Positions 56,239-64,000 of a DNA stretch of 64,000 bases are shown in pieces. Position 1 is the first letter of the stretch; every line of letters starts with the position of its first letter. The notes beneath the pieces are model-generated. The model was not told where the DNA came from. It saw nothing but the letters and a program-made list of their open reading frames with translations, and made no database searches. The stretch comes from Adiantum capillus-veneris (taxonomy: Eukaryota; Streptophyta; Polypodiopsida; Polypodiales; Pteridaceae), in the NCBI GenBank assembly GCA_014529385.2, contig CM043971.1, forward strand, positions 58,105,709-58,169,708, given 5' to 3'. The position numbers were made by a program, and so were the translations under genes.

Positions 56239-56775
56239 TGTAGATGGCGGGATCGACCCTTAGCAGGTGACTGGACAGGCGACAGGACTGGAAGCTTCCT
56301 GAGAAAGTAACTATAGACAGTTATCATAGTAATTGATACAGTGCGCAAACAGTCATAACCCAGTTCAAAGCCTATAAGTAGGGGACCATTACATCATTTT
56401 GAGACGACTTCTTTGTGGAGTTTTGGTCTTGGGTTGAGTTCATTCCTTGTATCTTGCTTCTTGGAGCTACGTGCTCTTGTAATTTAAATACACATTGAGC
56501 TTAAGTCTCAACATTATACTTATTCTTATCTGAATAAATAATCCCAGTTTCAATTCCTAGTCTTAGTGTCTATTTCATTTCCAGTACCAATGTTAAGTAT
56601 CAATTCCAATTTCAGTTGTCTTTCAGTGTGTCTACTCTGAAGTGAAGTCTTGACTGGTCTGAACTAATTCTAACTACCACCCTGGAATAGCTGACTAAAA
56701 GTGTCTAGATAATTCCATTTTGGTGATCACAGTGGCTTGAGCTAAGTTTTTCTTGAGAATCAAACTATCTCCTAA
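56239..56775 (+). repeat. 5' LTR of the Gypsy fossil
   Basis: Starts TGTAGATGGCGGG, TATA box TATAAGTAGG near 56371. The right end is placed just before a degenerate primer-site-like TTGGTGTTAGAGA near 56777 and is approximate. Confidence 0.6.
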
Positions 56776-57180
56776 TTGGTGTTAGAGACATCACACATTA
56801 ATCATGAAACCCAGAGGAGCCGCACGAGGCAGACGGCCAACTACGAGGTTAAAGGAGGATATGGATCGCATCAGCCCAGTTCCAGAAGAGTCAGAGCGAA
56901 GCTCTCATACAGGGGAGAGAACCTAAAAATGAGATAGATGTTCCTTCAATACCAGGGGCAATTGATGAATCAAGGGACTCTCAACACTCATCTTATTCTA
57001 GGCGCAGACAAGCAAAAAGAGCAGAATGGCACAACTGATCTCATGGATCTCAACGTAGCCATAGAGATTTTCTGAGATCAGGGGACGCACTTCATTAATG
57101 AAACTATTCAAATATTAACTGCGATCTTTCCAGTTAAGCACCGAAAATCTACGGCTTATTATCCCGGGTGCAATGGTAAG

Positions 57181-57483
57181 GTGGAGAGCAACAATAAAAC
57201 CATCGAGACCGTTCTCAGAAAGATAGTTCAGAAGGAACCACACCATTGGGATGCTAAGCTCCGGACAGTGCTATGGGCTTATCGGACTACCTATATGGTG
57301 TATGGAACAGAGGCAGTAGTCCCAATGGAATTCGCCATTCCTAGCCTTAGACTGGCAGTTGCACATGGTATGGACTTTAACCAGAATTTGAAGCAGATAT
57401 TGGACGAGTTATTGCGACTGGATGAGATCGGACAAAGGGCAATTTTGGAAAAGGAAGTTGTCCAACAAAGGAGGAAACACTAG
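57181..57483 (+). CDS. Gypsy integrase fragment (100 aa)
   Basis: Begins with the last part of the catalytic core (KVESNNKTIETVLRKIVQ, with the E of the DDE set in the VES position) and continues through WDAKLRTVLWAYRTTY, a hallmark of plant Gypsy integrases, and the YGTEAVVPMEF block. The first two catalytic aspartates are not in this piece. The C-terminal GDFVLLYQSKLG-type block follows at about 57520-57560. Confidence 0.8.
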   Translation: MESNNKTIETVLRKIVQKEPHHWDAKLRTVLWAYRTTYMVYGTEAVVPMEFAIPSLRLAVAHGMDFNQNLKQILDELLRLDEIGQRAILEKEVVQQRRKH

Positions 57484-57610
57484 TATGACCATAAGATCAA
57501 GTTCAGGGTATTCAAGAGAGGTGATTTTGTATTGCTATATCAATCAAAACTAGGACCAAAGAATTCAAAATTGAAGATAGCTTGGTCTAGACCCTATGAG
57601 GTGGATTGGG

Positions 57611-57869
57611 TATTCTCCAATGGCATGGTAAAAGATTTATCAGGCTTAGTGCTACCAGGAGTTTACAATGGGGCCAAGATCAAACTATATTAAACCAGAT
57701 CCAAAGAAATCCCAGTGGAACCAGTGTCAGACATGCATATTCTCCAATGGCACGGTAAGACTCAAAGATTTATCAGGATTAGTGCTACCAGAAGTTTACA
57801 ATGGGGCCAAGATCAAACTATATTAAACTAGATCCAAAGAAATCCAGTGGAACCAATGTCAGACATGCA
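57611..57869. repeat. 127 bp tandem duplication
   Basis: Units 57611-57737 and 57738-57869 start TATTCTCCAATGGCA and share TTTACAATGGGGCCAAGATC and GTCAGACATGCAT. They lie at the end of the integrase region of the Gypsy fossil and differ at only a few positions. Confidence 0.9.
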
Positions 57870-58068
57870 TCTTGATTTAGACAATGAACATATGGATTTA
57901 TTCCATGTCAAACCAATGGAGACACAGCAATTGCGAGAACCATTTCAGACTCTGTACTTGGCAGAACCAGTACTATCTCAGCTCTTCAGTAGTCACGTGC
58001 AACATTCAGTTCAGATACAGATAGCCAAACTATACACACACACAAGTGTGGGCACCCGCCTTCGGTGG

Positions 58069-58070
<2 letters not shown>

Positions 58071-58147
<77 letters not shown>
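58071..58147. repeat. (CT)n microsatellite
   Basis: About 38 uninterrupted CT units. Confidence 0.95.
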
Positions 58148-58148
<1 letters not shown>

Positions 58149-58712
58149 AGCCATACCATGTGTCCACTATTCTACAATAATTTTCTTAGTCAATAATTCT
58201 CTTCAAGTATGCTCAGAAAATTCGATGCGATTAAACTGATGTAATCACAAAAGGTTATCACATGGGAAAAAATCCAGATATCCATAGCCACATGCTAATG
58301 TATTAGAGGAACTTTGTTGTAAAAGCCATGCAAAATGGTATGCTACACAGATTGAAGCTTCAACATGTCCCACATGGACTTTAAAGAGCTTACATGGTGA
58401 TTAACTTTTAAGCTTTAGCTTAGTGAATAGGACACAATGATATTCAAATGCACAGAAGCAAGAGAGACCTTTTATAGGACTGCAATGGCCTTGTAGTCAT
58501 AAGGCAAACAAATTGTGCAGCTTTTAACTATGCATTGCCTTTGTGGAGCTAGCTTTCCAGTGCGTGCGCGATTGAATGCTTCTTTCTTCTCTCATTGTTG
58601 GATACCCTAATGGACAAATCTTGCTCGACACTGCACCTTGAAGACCCTACCCTACCCTCACCCATCTCTACTCTTTCCATAAGGCGTTTGATTTCAACAT
58701 CAACCTTAGGCA

Positions 58713-58799
<87 letters not shown>

Positions 58800-59255
58800 C
58801 CCCCACACTGTTCGGGAAAAATGTGTCTCAAATTAATATCATGCCGTTTTCAATTTCAAAAATCCCGGTTGAGGGCAAGGCGAAAAGGAAAATTGTGACC
58901 CAAAATGGAGAAAAATAGTGTAAAAAATTAAAAAAAACAACCCAATATTTTTTAATCTCCTCTTGGAAAATTGAAGGAAAGGAATTTTGTATGTTTGGGA
59001 AATGATTTTTTCCGAACACCCCCCCCCCCCCGTCTCTCGTTTTTATGGCAATACTCACGAAAAGAAGTAATATACTTTCCCCTTGCGTTGGTACATTTGG
59101 TTTTCTTCAGATGGGGCATGTGTGTTGGTGTTTGGTTCTTGTGGTGTTCGGGTGTTGTCGGTCAGGTTTGGGAGGTGCGATCAATGGATCACAATCACCA
59201 GTTGATTGTGACCGTTAAATTGCTTATGGAATGCAAAAGATTCTCGATTTTTCTG
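58148..59255. other. No gene recognised; contains a (CT)n and poly-C tracts
   Basis: Inside the Gypsy fossil span. (CT)n at 58716-58797 followed by C-run; a C-run near 59019-59030. Frames crossing them are artefacts. The sequence may belong to an insertion in the element. Confidence 0.5.
58716..58797. repeat. (CT)n microsatellite
   Basis: About 41 CT units running into a C-run. Confidence 0.95.
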
Positions 59256-59322
59256 ATCCAGGGCTTGAACCCGCTACCCTCGCCCCCACCGAATCGACTC
59301 TAACCACTAGGCTATCACGCAC
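59256..59322 (-). repeat. tRNA-like head of a probable SINE
   Basis: On the minus strand, TAGCCTAGTGG (complement of 59304-59314) matches the pol III A box and GGGTTCAAGCC (complement of 59262-59272) the B box, 32 bases apart as in tRNAs. The first seven bases (GCGTGAT) do not pair with the 3' end, so it is not a working tRNA gene. A tRNA-derived SINE running left from 59322, perhaps to the C-run near 59030, is the best reading. Its tail and target duplication are not defined. Confidence 0.6.
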
Positions 59323-59641
59323 TCGTTGAAAGGTGTGTGTGTGTGTGTGGTAAGTTTATAGATCACGGCGTCGTGGACAAGTTTACACCTAGTTCACACA
59401 GAGCTCACACCAAATTTGGTGTGGTGTGCAGACCCTCCCTAGTTCACACCAAGCTCACACTTTGTTCACGTCAAGTTCACACCAAATTCGGTGTGGTGCA
59501 CATACTTCCCGAGTTCACTCTTAGTCCACAGTTAGTTCAAACGGCGATCGACCGGCTCGGATTGCACCCACCTCGCAACGCCTAATGTGGGCCATTGATC
59601 CCACCTCCCTAGGGAGGTGTCAATTAGTGACGAGGCATCCC

Positions 59642-59756
<115 letters not shown>

Positions 59757-60095
59757 GCACGCGTGTCACATCCAAGCTAACCACAAAGGCATTGCATGCA
59801 TGTGAAGGAGAAATATTGGCAATCAACAATGTGAAGGAGAGTGGAGGGTCATTTTAAGGGGGTGATGTTGTACACGCGAGTGATAATGTTGTATCGGGGA
59901 GGTTTTTCAAGTCTTAGGCCTAGTAGAGAAATTTTTAATGCCTTCAAGACAAGTTTGGGACTCATGAGAGTCATCAGAGGATTAAGGTAAAGAGGCTTGC
60001 CATTGCAGCTTGTGGGGCCAAAGACACAGATGACCATAAGGGAACAAGAGATGACCTTGAAAAGTCTCTTTCATTTGGTTTGAATCACTCGCAAG

Positions 60096-60359
60096 ATGAT
60101 GCAACAGGAGAACCAGACAGAGCTGAACTTTTTGGAGTTCATTCCAGATTCCCCGGTGTTGGCGTATGCCATTCCAGCTAAGGAGGCACATCTCTCACAA
60201 TTTTTCCTAGCTCTTTACCCTACATACCCTGAACCAGCAGATCAACAACCTAATATCAAAATAGTGGATGGGCTCTATGACTGGTACGAGGTTGCCAGCA
60301 TTGAATGGACAGCCTGGAATCAGGCAGTAGAGCTGAAGCACCGGAGAAGGATCAGTTGA
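60096..60359 (+). CDS. Unrecognised ORF near the 3' end of the Gypsy fossil (87 aa)
   Basis: Natural composition (NFLEFIPDSPVLAYAIPAKE near residues 10-29, LYDWYEVASIEWTAWNQAVE near 60-79). Similar-looking frames continue to about 60720. It lies between integrase and the purine tract, where some plant Gypsy lineages have an extra ORF. No membrane segment is obvious, so env-like identity is not supported. Confidence 0.4.
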   Translation: MMQQENQTELNFLEFIPDSPVLAYAIPAKEAHLSQFFLALYPTYPEPADQQPNIKIVDGLYDWYEVASIEWTAWNQAVELKHRRRIS

Positions 60360-60924
60360 TCAAAGAACTTTAATTTTTTCAACTGAAAATGGGCCATGAA
60401 GAGTGCAAATGTGTAGGTTGATCAAGATCACAATAGGTACTGCTTTATAGTGGAAGCCTCCACGATCCTTGAGAAGGAATAGAAAATAGAGCATCCTTTG
60501 AACCTTAGTTCAAAGAGATGGCTGAAATCTTGTTTGAAGCCGGAATAAAATGCAATCAGCCATTGCCTCAGGGATGGATGCATACTACATCCTATTGTCA
60601 CAAGTTAACTAGAGCCAGACTCACCAAGGGCGAATGCACAGTCTAAGACCTTGACACCAAATCATGGAACCCACTGACACCTTATGTATTCAAAATGAAG
60701 ACAGTCAGAAAAGACCAGCTGCAACAAGAGGCATTGTACCGCCTAATTCAAAAGGAAAACACTACTCTTCGTCCAAGCGCCTCAGAACCATTCAAAATTC
60801 TACACAAGCCTCCAAAGAAGAACGTGCCAGACAAGAAGAGAGTCCGATGGACTGATAAAGGATAAATGTTTAATCTTTTCTGAAAATTTTGGTCTATACC
60901 AAAATTCAAGGAAGGGGGGAAAAC

Positions 60925-61281
60925 CGTAGATGGCGAGAACGACCCTTAGCAGGCAGTTGGACAAGCGGAAGGACTAGAAGCTCCCTAAGATAGTAACTAC
61001 GGACAATTACCAAAGTAAATGATACAGTGTGCAAGCAGTTAGAACCTAGTCTGAAGCCTATAAATAGGGGGCCATTACATCGTTTTGGGCTTGATGGACT
61101 TTCGGTCTTGGGTTGAGGTCATTCATTGTATCTTACTTCTTGGAGCTACATGCTCTTGTAATTCAAATACACATTGAGCTTACATTATTTGAATACATAA
61201 TCCCAGTTTCAGTTCCCAGTCGTAGTGTCTATTTCATTTCCACTACCAGTGTTCAATATCAATTCTAGTTTCAATCTGGTC

Positions 61282-61283
<2 letters not shown>
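60925..61283 (+). repeat. 3' LTR of the Gypsy fossil (partial)
   Basis: Follows a purine tract (60909-60920) and aligns with the first 400 bp of the LTR at 56239. TATA box TATAAATAGGGGG near 61049. Alignment is lost at the (GA)n tract at 61285. Confidence 0.65.

Positions 61284-61284
<1 letters not shown>

Positions 61285-61323
<39 letters not shown>
61285..61323. repeat. (GA)n microsatellite
   Basis: About 19 GA units at the edge of the LTR. Confidence 0.95.
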
Positions 61324-61326
<3 letters not shown>

Positions 61327-61497
61327 GGTGAAGTAGAGTGGCCTAAAGCAACACTCACTAAGAATAAGGGTAAGTTAGTGGAATCGGTGGGTGGCAAACA
61401 TTGGACGTAGACGTCTTGGGGCATCAACCATAAGAATACCATAAAATTCATTTGCATTTTTTACTTGGTAAACCTAACATGGTTTTGGAACTAGGAA

Positions 61498-62368
61498 GTG
61501 GCTGCTTGGCATGATCTAGGCCATGGCCCTGGAGCCCAATCGCACGGCCATGAGGTTGCTCACATCCTTTTAAAATTATCGCAGTATTTTTTGCGTACAG
61601 AATGGCGTTTCAAAGGTCTGCCCAGAGCTGGAGGCAGGCTCAAGCTGTCTTCGTCAAAAGCCGCTTGTTCATCAATTGCAGCACTCTGATAGAGCTTACT
61701 GCATTGCTACACCTTACTAACCCCTCCCTCATGCCCTACTTTGTAAAGATGGGCGGAGAACTACTGATAGTGTCCCAAATCACAAATGAATAAACAAAGG
61801 TCTGCAAATGGAGCTTGAGCATGAGACTAAGTTAATTGAAGAGGAAGAACATAAAAGCATTCACGATAGAAGACATGATAGCAGAAGTGAATGCGATAGT
61901 CGAGCAAAAGTTGCAGAAGGGATCATGACGGAGATTGTAATAGACATGATTGATACGATGATGGAGATCATGGTAGACAACACCATGGAAGCAGTGGTGA
62001 TGGAAGACATGATAGTAGAAGTGAACGTGACAATTGACACGATGGCAAAATTTGTGGAAGAGATAATGATGAAGATTGCATCAGACATGATCGACACCAT
62101 GATGAAGATCGATGTGAGACAAGGTAGCAAAGACGAAGGGACCATGCCAGAGAATATAAGTATAAACGAGATTGTAGCCATAGGGATGGTGATTGAAGGA
62201 TTTACAAAGAGCATGATGATCGCACGAATAGATGCAAAGGATATGCTGGTAGTGATGATGCTGATAGATGCAAAGATCAGAGTGGGAGGATTCAGATGAT
62301 AGCTCTTCAAAAAGGCACCAACCACACGAACTTGAGCAAGCTTTATCGATGGTTAATAGTGATAACAT
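61498..62368 (+). pseudogene. Possible host gene remnant with charged D/R/H-rich repeats
   Basis: A TTTTGCGTACAG acceptor-like site precedes 61601. The 163-codon frame at 61808-62299 starts with an acidic stretch then HDRRHDSRSECDSRAK. Between about 61920 and 62280 a neighbouring frame is rich in D, H, R and S (RHDRHHDEDRCETR), resembling the RS/RD-rich tails of nuclear RNA-binding proteins, with several stops. The DNA shows a matching GATGATGGAGATCATG-type repetition. I cannot name a gene. It may be a decayed exon of an SR-like protein or simply repetitive DNA. Confidence 0.3.
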
Positions 62369-63703
62369 CCTTTGGTCCTAGTCCTACTTGCAGTAAGCTC
62401 AACCATGGGTGCCATGTTTACCTTTGGTTGAGTGCCATGTTTACCTATTGACGACTCCAGCTCGACAACACTGCAAAGTCCGTTATTTGCATCCAATTCC
62501 CCATGTCTATGCATTTGCGTGGTCCACCCATAAATCCTATGGGGCCAGACACGGCTTCTGTTTCTTATAATTTTTGGAGAGACCACAATGCCAACTCTCA
62601 CCATACTTTTATATCACATACTCTCATTCAGATTTGTTACATACTGGTAGGTTTGATAGTAAACTGCCCCAATTCCACCGAGATCCCCTACATTAGGCTC
62701 AATTTACTGATGTAAAAGCATCAAAATCATGAGTAGGTTTTGATCCTTCACCCCCTGCCAAGAACGACCTGCAGGTCTTGCACTACCCAACAAGCACAGG
62801 ATCAGATCATGCCTTTTGAAGCAAGCTTTAATCTTTAATAAAAGGTTCAACTGCTAATGACAATTGCCAGTACGCACCCCCTTGCCTTTGTCTTTACTGG
62901 TTTTCGCAGACCAACTGCGGTCGTGCCCTCCTCCATTGTGTGTTTACCCTTGCATGCAATGTGGCACTGCTTTCCCTTCATCATCTTTCGCTGTTGAGAT
63001 AGAATCACAGTCGAGCCTGTTTATTAACGATTTTCCCAAAATCGTTGGCACATACTCTCACCATACTTTTATATCGCACTTCTACATGACATGCATTGTA
63101 TACTTAGCATTTTCACTTTGTGATTGCTTCTTTGTTTGTTGATGCTTTCTTTATTTTTTGAGTTTGTCAATACTTCCTTTAAGTTTAGTTTAGCTACATG
63201 TTTTCCTCACTAGTGCATGCTCAATCTTGATCATCGTATTTATATGTCGAATAGACACGCACTTCATCACTTTAGCCCTATTTCTGGATAGGTAGAGGAC
63301 ACACATGTACACTGTTCAGTCTCATAGGCCAGCTTCAGCCTCTAGAAGACTTAATAAATGGTTAAGTTTAATCTGTGCAAGCGTCACCTAGGAGAAGCAT
63401 AGTTCAAAACCACTGAAAGCAAGGCCCAAGGGCCTCTGCTTCCTTGGCATTTCATTACAAGACGACTGCAGGCAAGTGGAGCGCCACATCTCAGAGAAAT
63501 CGAAAGAGCACATGCTTACTATTTCAATGTCCATAGTATTGTATTAAAAAAGAGAACTGGAAATTTTATTCTTTAAACCAACAAAAAACAGACACAAGAG
63601 TTTTTATACACTCAGATACCGCGGAAAGCAAAAGCATGCAAATGAAAGTTTAGTCTGTACACGGAAGGAGACCTTCACACACACCTCCGCCATCAAGGGC
63701 ATC
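62369..63703. other. No gene recognised
   Basis: Intergenic sequence between the remnant above and the 3' end of the calcium-binding gene. A 22 bp word, CTCACCATACTTTTATATC, occurs at about 62597 and 63057. Short frames on both strands have no motif. Confidence 0.5.
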
Positions 63704-63709
63704 TTTATT
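63704..63709 (-). terminator. Candidate polyadenylation signal
   Basis: AATAAA on the minus strand, about 120 bp downstream of the stop codon of the terminal exon. A second GAATAAAAT lies near 63567. Which is used cannot be told from sequence. Confidence 0.4.
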
Positions 63710-63828
63710 TTTTCAGTAAAGCTTTTTTTAGAAGGAGCCAACTTGCTACATATATGAGAGTATCCTCAACAGGTTGGGGGATATACTACAAAAGTGCCGT
63801 TTAAACAATTACTACACGATCACTACTC

Positions 63829-63933
63829 TCAAGCAACTATGAAGGGAAGGACCATCAGCATGAAGGTTTGGTAATCCAAAGTTGCTGAGCCTCTTAACTG
63901 TGTATCCTGCTCTTTGAACTTCTCCGTCAAGCC
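63829..63933 (-). CDS. Last coding exon of a penta-EF-hand calcium-binding protein (CML48/49/50-like)
   Basis: On the minus strand a pyrimidine-rich acceptor (TTCTGCTCTGCAG) is followed by 35 codons in phase 0: GLTEKFKEQDTQLRGSATLD, then YQTFMLMVLPFIVA and a TGA stop at 63829-63831. This is the characteristic C-terminus of plant PEF proteins (Arabidopsis CML48, CML49, CML50 and animal PDCD6/ALG-2 relatives), in which the fifth EF hand mediates dimerisation rather than strong calcium binding. The remaining exons lie to the right of the window. Predicted role: calcium-dependent adaptor in cytosol or at membranes, by family. It is the only clear host gene here, and its exon shows no damage. 67 bp of its last intron are visible (63934-64000). 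Confidence 0.8.
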   Translation of the reverse strand, partial: GLTEKFKEQDTQLRGSATLDYQTFMLMVLPFIVA

Positions 63934-64000
63934 CTGCAGAGCAGAACAGAAGAAAGTAGGCAAATAAACGGTTAAACAAAACGTATAGAAGAGAATCATG

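Noticed and set aside
59256-59322. Functional tRNA gene
   Set aside because: A and B boxes are good, but the acceptor stem does not pair and no clear anticodon arm forms.
60096-60359. Envelope-like ORF
   Set aside because: No signal peptide, membrane segment or cysteine pattern is visible.

Overview
The window reads as land-plant nuclear DNA. Evidence: plant-type Ty1/Copia and Ty3/Gypsy elements with initiator-Met-type primer sites, TATA-bearing LTRs, a plant-style terminal exon at the right edge, and very abundant (GA/CT)n, (GT)n and poly-C tracts. The overall look (large, AT-rich, mostly old nested retroelements) suits a large-genome plant. A homosporous fern or another non-flowering vascular plant is my guess, not a demonstrated fact. 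There are almost no intact host genes.

Layout. 1-1237: 3' end of a Copia fossil (family A). 2660-3900: first copy of a dispersed repeat, called R1 here. 7248-11560: a cluster of coiled-coil-rich ORFs with an upstream TATA box and a downstream LTR-like end; its 289-residue last ORF is unrecognised. 13300-14290: a long foldback built around an 80-90 bp minisatellite. 14560-17338: a second Copia fossil (family B). 17339-19150: minus-strand LTR pieces. 19360-23757: a Gypsy fossil with gag, zinc knuckle, retropepsin and a long coiled coil. 25189-25556: another minus-strand LTR with primer site. 25640-25959: R1 copy 2, cut by the LTR of a minus-strand family A Copia fossil (25960-30100). 30101-39265: two inverted LTR-like arms around a short Gypsy gag-like core, the right arm split by a young, whole-looking Copia element (32480-38712). 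40890-42069: R1 copy 3. 42420-44700: pieces of a minus-strand Gypsy LTR and a plus-strand gag/LTR fossil. 45590-48800: unrecognised gene-like pieces, one with a clean short intron. 49700-52108: minus-strand pieces that look DNA-transposon-derived. 52984-61283: two Gypsy fossils with extra ORFs, one flanked by recognisable LTRs. 63829-63933: last coding exon of a host penta-EF-hand calcium-binding protein gene on the minus strand, continuing beyond the window.

The most notable structure is inside the young Copia element. Between its primer binding site and its gag-pol ORF lies a Cassandra-like module: a purine tract, a 208 bp LTR carrying a 5S-rRNA-derived segment with its internal pol III promoter region, a second primer site, then a perfect 189 bp tandem copy of the 5S-bearing part with a third primer site. 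The autonomous element thus carries two sense-oriented 5S-like promoter cassettes in its leader. Its LTRs differ at about 3 of 187 positions and it has a 5 bp target duplication, so it inserted recently on a genomic time scale.

Other structures that ordinary annotation would miss are the R1 family, whose copies share a 44 bp exon-like core with conserved splice signals, a degenerate tandem motif and a conserved hairpin; the inverted LTR pair; a tRNA-derived SINE-like head at 59256-59322; and a perfect 22 bp palindrome inside a 284 bp tandem unit at 52198-52503.
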